Positions 27,237 through 37,058 are shown, counted from the first letter of the stretch. The stretch: 64,000 nucleotides of DNA from Legionella erythra (GCF_001467615.1 NZ_LNYA01000032.1:1-64000); one strand, 5' to 3'. The notes: generated by a model from the sequence alone, not told the origin. A program made the numbers and translations.

Positions 27237-28317
27237 TTAAAATCTCAACGATTCGTTCAGCCGCATGCCCCTGGCCATAGAGGTTTTCAGTTTTTTGCTT
27301 TGAAGCAAGCGTTTTAGCCGCGGCAACATAATCCTGCAATGAAAACGCCTTATCCGGCGAACACAACTGGTTCCATCCCGCGTCAACCAGCTCCACCCAT
27401 TCCGTTTCATCGCGCAGCGTAATGCAGGGTACCTGATTGAAATAGGCTTCCTTCTGCACCCCGCCCGAATCGGTCACAATCAAGGCCGCATGCTTTTCCA
27501 AGGCCAGCATATCGAGGTAGCCAACGGGTTCGGTTAGGAAAACATGTTTTTTAAGAGAGGAAAAGTAGCTTTTCTGACTCAAGGCAGCCCGTGTACGCGG
27601 GTGCAGGGGCAAAATGACCTTATACGTTTTAGCCAGGTCAATCAGGGCATTGCAGATGTTTTGCAGGCGCGATTCATCATCGGTGTTTTCGGCACGGTGA
27701 ATCGTGGCCAGCACATAGGGTGTAGCCTGAAGTTGCCACTCATCGACTTTGGTTAGTCTCGACGCATTGAGCTCATTATAAAAAAGCGTGGCATCGAGCA
27801 TCACATCACCGACATTAAAAATCTGTGCGGGATTAATGCCTTCTTTAAGCAATTGCTGCTTGCCGTTCTCAGTGGGTGCAAACAGCAGATGGCTCAAGTG
27901 ATCAGCCGTGATGCGGTTAATCTCTTCCGGCATTTTGCGGTTAAACGAACGAAGCCCCGCTTCCACATGGGCCACAGGGATATGCAATTTGGCTGCGGCT
28001 AAAGCGCCGGCTAACGTGGAATTGGTATCACCATAAACCAAAACCCAATCCGGTTTTTCCTTGATTAATACGTCTTCAATGGCACCCAGCATCTGACCGG
28101 TTTGATGGCCATGACTGCCTGAGCCAATGTTTAAATGATAACCTGGTTGTGGAATGGATAACTCATCAAAAAACTGCGACGACATGTTGGCATCGTAATG
28201 TTGCCCGGTATGAATGATGATTTCATTCACGTCAGCTCGTTTTGCAATGATTCTTGAGACAGCGGCAGCCTTGATGAATTGCGGCCTCGCCCCCACAATC
28301 GTACATATTTTAATCAT
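27217..28317 (-). CDS. wbpI: UDP-2,3-diacetamido uronate 2-epimerase / non-hydrolysing UDP-GlcNAc 2-epimerase (WbpI/WecB)
   Basis: A 366-residue cytosolic epimerase of the WecB family. CTIVGARPQFIKAA and HTGQHYD at the N-terminus, VYGDTNSTLAG, HVEAGLRSF...PEEINR and TDSGGVQKEAYF are the classic motifs. WecB itself makes UDP-ManNAc. Placed directly behind wbpA-wbpB-wbpD, the protein fits WbpI, which inverts C2 of UDP-2,3-diacetamido-2,3-dideoxy-glucuronate to the manno form. It starts 13 bases behind wbpD and overlaps the oxidase gene by 20. The choice of WbpI over WecB comes from operon context. Confidence 0.85.
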   Translation of the reverse strand: MIKICTIVGARPQFIKAAAVSRIIAKRADVNEIIIHTGQHYDANMSSQFFDELSIPQPGYHLNIGSGSHGHQTGQMLGAIEDVLIKEKPDWVLVYGDTNSTLAGALAAAKLHIPVAHVEAGLRSFNRKMPEEINRITADHLSHLLFAPTENGKQQLLKEGINPAQIFNVGDVMLDATLFYNELNASRLTKVDEWQLQATPYVLATIHRAENTDDESRLQNICNALIDLAKTYKVILPLHPRTRAALSQKSYFSSLKKHVFLTEPVGYLDMLALEKHAALIVTDSGGVQKEAYFNQVPCITLRDETEWVELVDAGWNQLCSPDKAFSLQDYVAAAKTLASKQKTENLYGQGHAAERIVEILIEHATP

Positions 28318-28330
28318 AATCAGTCCCCGT

Positions 28331-28921
28331 TTACTGGTCCATCAAGGTCACGGAATGGTTTTCGTTGAGCCTATAAATATCACCTGTCTGTGGGCATCTG
28401 GCGTAAGAAAGACCGTCATTCTCTTTTTTAAATGAAAGCCGCTCACCAAAACGGCTCATCCAGCCAATTTGTCGGGCGGGAACCCCCACCATCAAGGCAT
28501 AAGCCGGGACATCCTGATTGACCACAGCACCCGCACCAACAAATGCGTACTCGCCAATAGTCACACCGCAAACAATGGTGCAGTTCGCGCCTAAGGTGGC
28601 ACCGCGTTTAACCACCGTGTCACGGTACTCATCCTTGCGAGAGACCGCAGAGCGAGGATTGTAAACATTGGTAAACACCATGCTCGGACCACAGAAGACA
28701 TCATCTTCCAGGGTAACATTATCATAAATAGACACGTTGTTCTGAATTTTGACATTATTGCCAATGGTTACCTGGTTGCCGACAAAGACATTCTGGCCAA
28801 GGCTGCAACGTTCGCCAATCCGGGCGCCGCCGCAAACATGAACCCAATGCCAAACACGCGTGCCCTCACCCAGTTGTGCACCCTCGTCAATGATGGCTGT
28901 GCCATGCGCCTGATACGACAT
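28331..28921 (-). CDS. wbpD: sugar-nucleotide N-acetyltransferase (WbpD type)
   Basis: A 196-residue left-handed beta-helix acetyltransferase. Hexapeptide repeats run from [15 protein letters not shown] through [39 protein letters not shown] and FTNVYNPRS are typical of WbpD/WlbB, which acetylates the 3-amine of UDP-2-acetamido-3-amino-2,3-dideoxy-glucuronate using acetyl-CoA. It is encoded one base after the wbpB stop. The last about 35 residues ([17 protein letters not shown]) form a short tail. It needs the 3-amino sugar made by WbpE, whose gene is not in the window. Confidence 0.88.
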   Translation of the reverse strand: MSYQAHGTAIIDEGAQLGEGTRVWHWVHVCGGARIGERCSLGQNVFVGNQVTIGNNVKIQNNVSIYDNVTLEDDVFCGPSMVFTNVYNPRSAVSRKDEYRDTVVKRGATLGANCTIVCGVTIGEYAFVGAGAVVNQDVPAYALMVGVPARQIGWMSRFGERLSFKKENDGLSYARCPQTGDIYRLNENHSVTLMDQ

Positions 28922-28922
28922 A

Positions 28923-29984
28923 TTATAACTCCAGGGGTAAATTCACCGTTGAGCCATCACGTGCGGAACGGTAAGCAGCAATCAATAACTCCAGCGACGT
29001 CAAGCCTTCACGACCATCCGTCTCAGGCTCTTCCTTGCCCTGCAAGGTATTAATGACGTTATCGTAATAAAGCGGATGCCCGAAGCCATACACCGAGGTC
29101 GTCTGATAGCTGGCGGCCATGATTTGTTCATCTTCCGGTTGCCGGTCGGCGAATTCCCATTGCTGGATTTCATTGACTGCCACACCGCCTATTCTGACCG
29201 TGCCTTTTTCGCCCAATACCGTGATAGACCCTTCCAGGTTTCTCGGATAGGTCAGCATCGTGACACTGACAGAGCCCATGGCGCCGCTGCGCCAACGGAT
29301 ATTCATCACGCCAGTGTCTTCGGTTTCAATGTCTCGGGCCAGGGTTCCCATCATGGCTTGTACGGATTGCACCGGGCCAAGCAGCCAATGGATTAAATCG
29401 ATGTAATGGCTTGCCTGATTCATAAAGGCGCCGCCATCAAACTCCCAGGTACCGCGCCAGGAAGCCTGATCATAATAATCCTGCGGACGCGTCCAGAAGA
29501 CATTGATATTGGCGAGATAAATTTTGCCAAAGCGCCCTTGTTCGATTGCTTTTTTTAATAATTGCAAGGTGGCATTGCGGCGGTTTTGTTTGACGACAAA
29601 CAATCGAACACCTGCCTCATCGCAGGCATTTACCATGCGTAAACCATCCTGCCAGCGGGTGGCCATCGGTTTTTCTGTGAGCACATGACGGCCGCTACGA
29701 GCTATCTGGATTGCCTGGGAAGGGTGCAGGCCGCTTGGCGTACACAGGGAAACGATGTCGGCATTGGTGTGTTGCAGTAACTCCTCAAGGCTTCGATACC
29801 CTTCGACGCCATATTCATTCGTGGCTTTCTGCAACGCCTCCGAATCGATATCGCAGACCGCCGTCAGGTTCAATCGATCGCGATGTTCGGCAATCGATTG
29901 CAGGTGATTGCGTGAAATACGCCCACACCCGACCAGCGCGATATTAATTTTACGATCCGTGATATTCCAGGGTGCTTTTTTCAT
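28923..29984 (-). CDS. wbpB: UDP-GlcNAcA 3-dehydrogenase (WbpB/WlbA type)
   Basis: A 353-residue Gfo/Idh/MocA-type oxidoreductase. [16 protein letters not shown] is the Rossmann N-terminus, [17 protein letters not shown] and the catalytic EKP (TEKPMATRW) follow, and [20 protein letters not shown] contains the active-site His. WbpB oxidises C3 of UDP-GlcNAc uronate and is reported to regenerate its tightly bound NAD+ by reducing 2-oxoglutarate to 2-hydroxyglutarate (known family biochemistry). It starts two bases after the wbpA stop and is followed by wbpD one base later, so the three form a tight unit. Confidence 0.88.
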   Translation of the reverse strand: MKKAPWNITDRKINIALVGCGRISRNHLQSIAEHRDRLNLTAVCDIDSEALQKATNEYGVEGYRSLEELLQHTNADIVSLCTPSGLHPSQAIQIARSGRHVLTEKPMATRWQDGLRMVNACDEAGVRLFVVKQNRRNATLQLLKKAIEQGRFGKIYLANINVFWTRPQDYYDQASWRGTWEFDGGAFMNQASHYIDLIHWLLGPVQSVQAMMGTLARDIETEDTGVMNIRWRSGAMGSVSVTMLTYPRNLEGSITVLGEKGTVRIGGVAVNEIQQWEFADRQPEDEQIMAASYQTTSVYGFGHPLYYDNVINTLQGKEEPETDGREGLTSLELLIAAYRSARDGSTVNLPLEL

Positions 29985-29986
29985 AA

Positions 29987-31300
29987 TCAGGCACTCACTA
30001 TGTTATTGCGTTTAAACGTTTTAAATGCAGCGCGCGTATCGACAATCAGTTGAGCGTGCTCAGCAATCAGGGCATAGTCAAAAGCATGATGGGCTGTCGC
30101 TAACACCACACAATCGTATTGGCTGATGGATTGCGGAGTAATCTCCACGCTTTTCATCTCCAGATGATGGTGGCGCATGGGCGGCAAGGCCGGCACATGC
30201 GGATCCGAATAGCTGACCTTAGCGCCTTTCTCTTGCAATAATTCAATGATTTCTAATGAAGGTGATTCACGCATGTCATCGACGTTGCGCTTATAGGCTG
30301 CACCCAAGACCAGAATGTTGCTGTTTTTAATCGCCTTGGTGCGCTCGTTTAACGCATCGGCAATTTTATTGACCACCCACAGGGGCATGCCACTGTTAAT
30401 TTCTCCCGCTAACTCAATAAAACGGGTATGCAATCCATACTCGCGTGCCTTCCAGGTGAGGTAGAAGGGATCGATGGGAATGCAATGGCCGCCAATACCG
30501 GGCCCTGGATGATAAGGCACGAAACCAAAGGGTTTGGTTGCGGCGGCATCAATGACTTCATGAATATCGATGCCCATCTTGTCGGCCAGTATCTTCATTT
30601 CATTGACTAAGCCAATATTCACGGAACGATGAATATTTTCGAGCAACTTGGTCATTTCTGCGACTTTGGTAGAGGAAACAGGCACGACCTTGTCGATAAC
30701 GCCTGAATACAAAGCCAGCCCTGCTTCAAGGCAAGCCGCTGTATCGCCGCCACAAACCTTGGGAATGGTGGCCGTGGTGAAATGTTGATTACCCGGGTCT
30801 TCGCGCTCAGGGGAATAAACCAGGAAGATATCCTGACCGACCACAAAACCACGGCTTTCAATGCGCGTTTTTAATTCTTCTTCGGTGGTGCCGGGGTAAG
30901 TTGTGCTTTCCAGTGAAATCACCTGTCCCGCACGGAGGTGGGGAAGCAGCGAATCCATCGTCTGCAGCACGAAACTTAAATCCGGCTCACGGTATTTGTC
31001 CAAAGGCGTTGGTACGCAAAGAACAATCGCATCCGCTTCAGCTGCCTGAGAAAAATCAGCCGTGGCTGTGATGTAATTTTTTACACCTGCAATCTGCTCG
31101 GAGGGGATATGTTGAATGTAGGAGCGGCCCTGGTTAATTGCCTGATTTTTACGCTCATCGACATCAATGCCGATAACACGATAACCCACCTCGGCAAACC
31201 GCAGCATTAAGGGCAATCCGACATACCCCAGTCCTACAATGCTAATCATTGCTTCTTTGTTTTTTATTCTTGGCAATAACGTTGCTAACATCTTCTTCAT
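29987..31300 (-). CDS. wbpA: UDP-N-acetylglucosamine 6-dehydrogenase (WbpA/TviB type)
   Basis: Cytosolic NAD-dependent dehydrogenase of the UDP-Glc/GDP-Man family, which oxidises UDP-GlcNAc twice at C6 to the uronate. From the ATG at 31300 it is 437 residues. [13 protein letters not shown] binds [14 protein letters not shown] follows, and the catalytic Cys lies in [31 protein letters not shown] near the C-terminus binds the second NAD/UDP part. ATGs at 31381 and 31249 are alternatives; neither has a good box. It is the first gene of the wbp operon and commits UDP-GlcNAc to the amino-uronic acid pathway. Confidence 0.9.
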   Translation of the reverse strand: MKKMLATLLPRIKNKEAMISIVGLGYVGLPLMLRFAEVGYRVIGIDVDERKNQAINQGRSYIQHIPSEQIAGVKNYITATADFSQAAEADAIVLCVPTPLDKYREPDLSFVLQTMDSLLPHLRAGQVISLESTTYPGTTEEELKTRIESRGFVVGQDIFLVYSPEREDPGNQHFTTATIPKVCGGDTAACLEAGLALYSGVIDKVVPVSSTKVAEMTKLLENIHRSVNIGLVNEMKILADKMGIDIHEVIDAAATKPFGFVPYHPGPGIGGHCIPIDPFYLTWKAREYGLHTRFIELAGEINSGMPLWVVNKIADALNERTKAIKNSNILVLGAAYKRNVDDMRESPSLEIIELLQEKGAKVSYSDPHVPALPPMRHHHLEMKSVEITPQSISQYDCVVLATAHHAFDYALIAEHAQLIVDTRAAFKTFKRNNIVSA

Positions 31301-31577
31301 CCCATCTAAATTGAACTTTACAGTTACAGGTACATTTTTTTTCTTGTTAATACAGCATCCGTACTTTTGGATGTTTATCATCGATAAACATGGCCGGGAA
31401 TCATAGCACCCAAAATTAGAAAAATCTCTTAATTAAACAAAAACAGTTCAATCATGAAAAAAATTTACCGATTTTGTGTTTCAACCATCGAAACAAAATG
31501 ATTTAAAAAAGAAAAAATTCGCCAAAGTCAGGTAATTGGCTATATACTGGCTGAACGTTTAATAACTGGGTGGTTAC
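31301..31577. promoter_or_regulatory. AT-rich divergent promoter region of wbpA and a methyltransferase gene
   Basis: A 277-base AT-rich intergenic stretch from which the wbp operon (minus) and a methyltransferase gene (plus) diverge. On the plus strand a TATACT-like -10 element is seen at 31543-31548, 30 bases before the ATG; its -35 is weak. I see no clear box for wbpA. Confidence 0.35.
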
Positions 31578-32396
31578 ATGTCCTTAAAGGCCATGTATAA
31601 CGAAATTGCGGGTCACTACGCGACGGCCGATCGCTTCGGGTCGATAAGTGAGAGTCATCAAGCGGCCATCAACCAGATTAAAAAAGAGCATATAGGCTTT
31701 AAACCCAATTATAAAATTCTTGATTTTGGTGTCGGCAATGGCGCATTTCTTGAAAAACTCAGAGAACATATTCCCCATGCCCATTATACGGGTATTGATA
31801 TTTCCTCAGAAATGCTGACAGAGGCCCGCAAAAGACTGCCCCTGACCACTATCGAAGCCAGCGCCACCGAGGCAAGCCATTATCTCCCGCAACACAGCCA
31901 GGATCTGGTGTTAGCGCATTTTATCAACGCCTACATCCCCATTCATACCCTGTTCGCGGAAGCTGATTTGCTGACCCGGGCGAACGGGTATTTTTCCTTG
32001 ATTACCACAACGTATGAATCATTTCCCGTCGCCCAACAGCAGTTAGCCGAGTTTATTGCCCAGGGCACGATGCTAAGCAGTGTAGTCGGTCATTATTACA
32101 AAACCATGGTAAAAAATACGACAGTCGCCAGCGGGTTGGATGAATTATTACACGTTTTTGCCCAGCACCAGTTTAAAGTGGTGCAGCATCAACGCCTTCA
32201 TATTCCAGTTACGCTCAATGATATTGATGAATTAGCGCTGTTCGGCATTGAAGGAACCTGGTTTTTAAATACCCTTTCCTTAAGGATGCTGCCTAAGAAT
32301 TTTTTAGTGGCAAGGCTTAAGCGATTATTCGATAGAATATTTACCTTTCCCTACCACGACACCCACATCATTGATGTAATACTTGCAAAAAAATAA
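31578..32396 (+). CDS. class I SAM-dependent methyltransferase
   Basis: A 272-residue methyltransferase. YNEIAGHYATADRFG at the start, motif I KILDFGVGNGAFLEKL, then YTGIDISSEMLTEAR and a DLVLAHFINAYIPI stretch are typical of the type 11/UbiE-like group. It has a GGTGG box seven bases before the ATG and is transcribed with the transporter that follows after 30 bases. It lies just outside the polysaccharide operon on the opposite strand, so a link to the glycan is not established. Target unknown. Confidence 0.78.
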   Translation: MSLKAMYNEIAGHYATADRFGSISESHQAAINQIKKEHIGFKPNYKILDFGVGNGAFLEKLREHIPHAHYTGIDISSEMLTEARKRLPLTTIEASATEASHYLPQHSQDLVLAHFINAYIPIHTLFAEADLLTRANGYFSLITTTYESFPVAQQQLAEFIAQGTMLSSVVGHYYKTMVKNTTVASGLDELLHVFAQHQFKVVQHQRLHIPVTLNDIDELALFGIEGTWFLNTLSLRMLPKNFLVARLKRLFDRIFTFPYHDTHIIDVILAKK

Positions 32397-32426
32397 CGGA
32401 CGCAATAGCCAAGACAAGGAGTCGCT

Positions 32427-33929
32427 GTGTTTTTAGAAGCCCTGAGAAAGCAATTACCCGTGTGGGATACCCGCCAGCTGCAAACCAACAATATTGTGAT
32501 GATCACCTTCTGGAGTCAGTTTTCGGTTTATGCCTTAAATACCGTGCTTGTTTTATTTTTGACCCGCCCCCTGCTCGCGCACGGATTAGGTTATAGCCAT
32601 ACCAAAGCGTATGCTTTCATTGGCATTACCCAGGCCACCAGCTACCTCATGCCGGTTTTAGGCGGCTTTATGGCCGATCAGGTTCTTGGTGTCAGACGGG
32701 CGATTCTCTATGGCAGCATCATGCTCGCCCTGGCCTATTTGCTGGTCATGTTAAGTGGTTATAGCTTAGTCGGCTTTGGCGATAAGCTGTTTATTGCAGC
32801 CTATGCCTTAATTCCTGCGACCAACTCCTTATTATTGGGGACCGCATCAGGTCTTGTTTCCCGTATTTACGAAGACGATGCTATTCAAGCCAAGACCGCC
32901 ATGACCTTCTATTACATGGCCATCAATGTCGGTGCTCTGCTGGCCACTATATTAGCCCCTGCCTTGCTTGACAGCGTCTATGGTCCGCTGTCGGTACTGA
33001 CTGTCACCTTCATTGGCAAATCCATTGCCGCGCTTAATTTTGCCAAACGCTATGCCCTTTACGACAATGTCATTTGGGGTAAAGACAAAGAACCGATGAC
33101 CGCTAAAACAAGCTATCGCCTTGGCGTGTACATTTTAGGCATTTACCTCTTTACCTTACTGGCCTATTCGCATGTGCACGTGGCCAGCCTCGTCATTGGC
33201 TCAGGCTGCGCAGGGGGTATTGTCTGGTTTCTCATCAAAACATTGACGTTGTCCGGTGAAAATCGCAACAAGCAGTTAATTGCCATCTTGCTTATTTTGG
33301 AAGCGGTCGTCTTTTTTATTATTTACAATCAGATGAACAGCACGCTGGTGTTGTTCGCCAACAGCAACTCCAACCTTAATCTGTTTGGCTTCACCATTCT
33401 GCCGGCGCAATATCAAATTTTGAATCCCTTGCTTATCATTGCCCTGGGATCGCAACTCCCCCGCTTTTATCGCCTGTTTCCACGCTTTACTATTCCCTAC
33501 CAATTTGCTGCGGGCACCCTGTTAGCGGGATTGGGGCTGTTGATTATGGCATTCGCTTCACAACAAGCCGTACAAGGGTATGTTGAGGGTAATTACATTG
33601 CCCTGACTTACATGCTGATTACCTTAGCCGAGTTATGGGTGAGCGCCATTGGATTAAGCATGATTGGCCTTTATTGCGATGGGCGAAATATCGCCTTTGC
33701 CATGGGAGTTTGGTATCTTGCAAGCTCCCTTTCCAATGCCATTTCAGGACAATTGGCTGGCTGGGTCGATATCCCTGAACAGCTTCAATCGGCGGCACAA
33801 ACCCTCCCTCTCTACCAACATTATTATCTCTGGATGGGTTGTGCGGCCGTCGCTTTGGGCGCCTTCATGGGTCTCTTTGCTTTTTTTATCCAAAGGCAGA
33901 TGGGGCGAAAAGGGGTTAAGTTGGCGTAA
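32427..33929 (+). CDS. proton-dependent oligopeptide transporter, POT/PTR2 family
   Basis: A 500-residue inner-membrane protein with 12 or more hydrophobic segments. The GTG start at 32427 is backed by AAGGAG five to six bases upstream. NTVLVLFLTRPLL, the ATSYLMPVLGGFMADQVLGVRRAI loop and MTFYYMAINVGALLATILAPAL are hallmarks of POT transporters, which import di- and tripeptides with protons. Peptides and amino acids are the main carbon source of Legionella, so peptide uptake is a reasonable role. Substrate range cannot be read from sequence. Confidence 0.86.
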   Translation: MFLEALRKQLPVWDTRQLQTNNIVMITFWSQFSVYALNTVLVLFLTRPLLAHGLGYSHTKAYAFIGITQATSYLMPVLGGFMADQVLGVRRAILYGSIMLALAYLLVMLSGYSLVGFGDKLFIAAYALIPATNSLLLGTASGLVSRIYEDDAIQAKTAMTFYYMAINVGALLATILAPALLDSVYGPLSVLTVTFIGKSIAALNFAKRYALYDNVIWGKDKEPMTAKTSYRLGVYILGIYLFTLLAYSHVHVASLVIGSGCAGGIVWFLIKTLTLSGENRNKQLIAILLILEAVVFFIIYNQMNSTLVLFANSNSNLNLFGFTILPAQYQILNPLLIIALGSQLPRFYRLFPRFTIPYQFAAGTLLAGLGLLIMAFASQQAVQGYVEGNYIALTYMLITLAELWVSAIGLSMIGLYCDGRNIAFAMGVWYLASSLSNAISGQLAGWVDIPEQLQSAAQTLPLYQHYYLWMGCAAVALGAFMGLFAFFIQRQMGRKGVKLA

Positions 33930-33937
33930 GTGCGCCG

Positions 33938-33965
33938 CTTACCTGCTGAATGACAGCAGGATAAG
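33938..33965. terminator. possible terminator hairpin after the transporter gene
   Basis: CCTGCTG and CAGCAGG form a 7-bp stem with loop AATGA, extended by CTTA/TAAG around a one-base bulge. It sits just after the stop of the transporter gene. No T-run follows, so it is weak. Confidence 0.35.
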
Positions 33966-34036
33966 GCAAGACTACGAACCCAGTGTATAGGCCATTGCGT
34001 CATTCGCCTCAAGCGCATAGCTTAAGCAGGCAGGGG

Positions 34037-34891
34037 TCATCCCGTGTGTATTTTTTTGAGATTCATGGCTTCATTTTTAGTACACAGTAACGATACGATG
34101 GCTTTTGAATCGGCACTGTCACTCAGTACCATCAAATGCAAGGCTGTGTTTTTGTCTTCATCGGTTTCAAAAACAAGTTTTGGATTTTCATCCAGAATTT
34201 GCTTTATCTCCTCAATGGAGGCGTCTTCTGCGATGGCCTTAAACAGTAAATTGGAAGACGTTGCTGTTCTTTTCAACAGCGCATCCCAATAGTCCTTTTC
34301 TGGCGTTACTTTTTTCTCTTGAAGGGATGTGATGGCGGGCTTGAATAAATGGGGAGAATGGGGCGAGGACATTTTCGCAAAAAGTAATCGCGCCGCTAAA
34401 AAACCATCAATGTAATGGTATGCACTTTGAACAACAGGGAATTTTTCTCTTACCGATTTAGGGAGGTGTAAAAGAATATCGCAACCTAAAAGTATTTGAA
34501 GCTCTTCATCAAATTCAAAATCAATCAATGCAGGATAGGTGGGATTCTGGTGTAAGTCCTGCAAATATTGATGGGTTGTTTGGGGGCCATATTTTGCTTT
34601 TACTATGGAGACAACGGAATTAAACCCCCTCGTCTCGACCATGGCCAATGCCGCCAGAATATTTTCAATGTATTCCCGGATTATGATTCTAATGCAGTCA
34701 CGTGCTTGAGGTTTATATTCGTTAAACGCTTTAAGTTCATTGTAATTCGTATGCAACGCTTCGAAACCCGAAATGACATCCAGAGGTTCTCTAACTTTTC
34801 CTTTTTGTCTGGTGATGCTTTCGAGAATTAAACCTGACCAATTTTCATGAATCGTGACAATAATCGCTTTAATTTGCTGTGGTGTCAGCAT
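34037..34891 (-). CDS. ankyrin-like hypothetical protein, possibly truncated
   Basis: A 284-residue protein with AGGGAG eight bases before the ATG. Most of it is not recognised. Near the C-terminus, LLFKAIAEDASIEEIKQILDENPKLVF and DEDKNTALHLMVLSDSADSKAIVSLLCTK read like two ankyrin repeats. The chain stops about ten residues after the second, without the usual capping helix. In Legionella such proteins are often Dot/Icm substrates. The abrupt end and the degenerate 336-base flank suggest that the gene may be a shortened relic. No signal peptide or membrane segment. Confidence 0.5.
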   Translation of the reverse strand: MLTPQQIKAIIVTIHENWSGLILESITRQKGKVREPLDVISGFEALHTNYNELKAFNEYKPQARDCIRIIIREYIENILAALAMVETRGFNSVVSIVKAKYGPQTTHQYLQDLHQNPTYPALIDFEFDEELQILLGCDILLHLPKSVREKFPVVQSAYHYIDGFLAARLLFAKMSSPHSPHLFKPAITSLQEKKVTPEKDYWDALLKRTATSSNLLFKAIAEDASIEEIKQILDENPKLVFETDEDKNTALHLMVLSDSADSKAIVSLLCTKNEAMNLKKIHTG

Positions 34892-35227
34892 GACGGCTAC
34901 TCCCTAAAATAATAGATTAACGGCTTGGCTGGTGATCAATAAAATTATCCGTCGATCATGTCGCTTGCATTGTCTAATTTGCCTGCGTCCTGAAGGGGGT
35001 ATTTTAATGAATTAACATTATTTATCAATGAAGAACAAACATCATCGAGTGGCTTAGTGTCTTCCGTCATTATTTCATCAAAACATGTGAACATGGCCAC
35101 TGTTTGAGCCCTTCTGGATGCCGCGAACAAGTCGCGGCACGTAGGCAGAGTGGATGTTTTCGTAAAGCACAGGCAGCAAAACGACGTTTTAAAAAGGGTA
35201 ATCCATAAAGCAACCCGTTGCCTTCTT
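34892..35227. other. 336-base intergenic stretch with possible gene remnant
   Basis: No convincing gene. On the minus strand a frame of about 50 codons (35094 down to 34945) begins at an ATG and is rich in Asp and Ser, ending DNASDMIDG. It has no recognisable family and could be a remnant or a small gene. A perfect 8-bp inverted repeat lies at 35119-35139. The rest holds nothing I can name. Confidence 0.4.
35119..35139. repeat. GC-rich inverted repeat (REP-like)
   Basis: TGCCGCGA and TCGCGGCA form an 8-bp stem with loop ACAAG in an otherwise AT-rich gap, similar in design to the hairpins at 3019, 14062 and 58843. It may belong to a dispersed repeat family. Confidence 0.4.
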
Positions 35228-35992
35228 TTAAAACCGCAACGACAAACAGCTTAAGCCCCCATCCAGTTTGCGAAATTCGCTGACGTCGATTTCGATGAGG
35301 TCATAGCCAAGGCTTCGGATGAGGTCTCTGGTTTTGGGGAAGCCAGCCGGCATCAAGACAATGTCATTGACTAAAATGCAATTGGCCGCATAGCCTTCCT
35401 CTTCATCAATTACGTGCTGGTGCAGCAGGTTAAACTCGGGGTGGTTGATGAACTCGCCGCTAACCAGTAAATTGCCCTTATCAAGGTAGCTCACCCCGGT
35501 TTTCAGGTGAAGAACCTCCTTTAAAGGCAATACCGACGCCGTGTATTCGTAATGCCTCAGAATATGGATAAGCTGCTTCGCCCCTTCCTGATTGGTTCGT
35601 TTGGATAAACCGATATAAAAATGGTTATCCACCCGCAGCACATCGCCCGCGTCCAGTGTGCCCGGGGCGGTAATTTCCTTGATATCCTCCCCGTAAAAAG
35701 CGGCAATCGCCTCACGGTTTAAGGCGACTTCGCCGAGGCGCGACAGCGCACCGGGGCGGGTTAAAATGGCGCCATGGCCGGTTAGCAGGGCTGGATCTTC
35801 AATGAAGCAGGAATCGGGGAATTCGTCTGCCGGGGGCAAGACGGTGACCTCAAGGTCACAGGCGCGCAGCATATCCACATAATGCTGATGCTGTGCAAGC
35901 GCCAACTCATAATCCGGGTGGCCAAGATTGGCCGAGGTAAGGCCATGCACCAGGCTTTTGGCTGGCTGACGAACAATGGCGCGTGTGAACAT
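35228..35992 (-). CDS. dimethylarginine dimethylaminohydrolase (DDAH)
   Basis: A cytosolic guanidino-group hydrolase of 254 residues, the same length as P. aeruginosa DDAH, that releases dimethylamine or methylamine from methylated arginines to give citrulline. The catalytic Cys249 sits in GGLSCLSLRF at the C-terminus, His162 in LHLKTGVSYLD, and an acidic residue Asp114 in GTLDAGDVL. DSCFIEDPALL (60-70) holds substrate-binding acids. These positions match the remembered Pseudomonas numbering (Cys249, His162, Glu114), except Asp for Glu at 114, which also occurs in the mammalian enzyme. It is followed by lipA after about 20 bases on the minus strand. Plain arginine deiminase is less likely because of the short length. 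Confidence 0.88.
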   Translation of the reverse strand: MFTRAIVRQPAKSLVHGLTSANLGHPDYELALAQHQHYVDMLRACDLEVTVLPPADEFPDSCFIEDPALLTGHGAILTRPGALSRLGEVALNREAIAAFYGEDIKEITAPGTLDAGDVLRVDNHFYIGLSKRTNQEGAKQLIHILRHYEYTASVLPLKEVLHLKTGVSYLDKGNLLVSGEFINHPEFNLLHQHVIDEEEGYAANCILVNDIVLMPAGFPKTRDLIRSLGYDLIEIDVSEFRKLDGGLSCLSLRF

Positions 35993-36014
35993 GTTTTATC
36001 CTTAAAATGAATCC

Positions 36015-36998
36015 CTAAAGCCCCAGATTATCCCGCTTAAATACCCGATCAGCACGGTAACTGGATCGGACCATAGGGCCTGAGGCCACTTCAAAAAAGC
36101 CCTTGGACAACCCTATTTCACGCAGTTCAATGAATTTTTCGGGTGTCACGTAACGCGCCACGGGCAAATGATTTCTTGTCGGTTGCAGGTATTGTCCCAA
36201 GGTCAGAATATCAACCTGCTGCCGGCGCAAATCATCCATGGTCGCGATAATTTCTTCATCGGTTTCACCAAGACCAAGCATTAAACTCGTTTTGGTTAAT
36301 ACATCCGGGCGGTAACGCTTGGCAAAGGCTAAAACATTCAGCGTCTGCCAGTAACCCGCCCGATTATCGCGTACCGGGTGCGTCAAACGCTCCACCGTTT
36401 CGACATTCTGGGCAAACACATCCACCCCGCTATCCAGCAACACCGCGACATCGGCTTCAACACCCTGAAAATCGGGCGTCAGGGCTTCCACTTTGGTTGC
36501 CGGGCAGCGGGCTTTAATGGCGCGAATCGTGTCCGCGTAATGGTGAGCGCCTCCATCGGGTAAATCATCGCGGTTGACAGAAGTTAATACCACGTAATCC
36601 AGATTCATGAGCGCCACCGTGTTAGCGGTGTTTTCAGGCTCGTCCTTATCCAGCCAGCCATGGGGATTGCCGGTATCCACCGAACAAAACCGGCAGGCGC
36701 GCGTACACACAGCACCCATCAGCATGATGGTGGCCGTGCCATGCGACCAGCATTCCGCTATATTTGGGCATTTGGCTTCTTCACAAACGGTAGCCAGGCG
36801 ATGTTTCACCACCTGCTCTTTCACTTGCTGATAAGCCGGCGTGGTGTGATTAACGATGCGCAGCCATTTGGGTTTGGGCAACCGTTCGGCGTGGCTATTT
36901 AAGGACTTGATGCCATCCTTAATGGCCACAATGCCTTCTGCCGTCTTGTATTTCTGACCGCTTTCAACCACGACAGGTATGTCTTTCAATTTACTCAT
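36015..36998 (-). CDS. lipA: lipoyl synthase
   Basis: Radical-SAM enzyme of 327 residues that inserts two sulfurs into octanoyl groups on the E2 subunits of 2-oxoacid dehydrogenases and on the glycine cleavage H protein. [13 protein letters not shown] binds the auxiliary 4Fe-4S cluster that is sacrificed as the sulfur donor, and [13 protein letters not shown] the radical-SAM cluster. GLGETDEEI and [19 protein letters not shown] are standard. The late Ser in MVRSSYRAD is the ligand to the auxiliary cluster. It is 22 bases downstream of nothing visible as lipB; lipB is not in the window. Normal length. Confidence 0.96.
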   Translation of the reverse strand: MSKLKDIPVVVESGQKYKTAEGIVAIKDGIKSLNSHAERLPKPKWLRIVNHTTPAYQQVKEQVVKHRLATVCEEAKCPNIAECWSHGTATIMLMGAVCTRACRFCSVDTGNPHGWLDKDEPENTANTVALMNLDYVVLTSVNRDDLPDGGAHHYADTIRAIKARCPATKVEALTPDFQGVEADVAVLLDSGVDVFAQNVETVERLTHPVRDNRAGYWQTLNVLAFAKRYRPDVLTKTSLMLGLGETDEEIIATMDDLRRQQVDILTLGQYLQPTRNHLPVARYVTPEKFIELREIGLSKGFFEVASGPMVRSSYRADRVFKRDNLGL

Positions 36999-37058
36999 GC
37001 CCGCACCAAAAAATCAGGATGCAAGGATGATCCCAAATCGGCCGGTTGAGATCAAGCC

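Noticed and set aside
29076-29396. 106-codon plus-strand frame opposite wbpB
   Set aside because: Antisense to a conserved oxidoreductase; no ribosome-binding site or recognisable protein.
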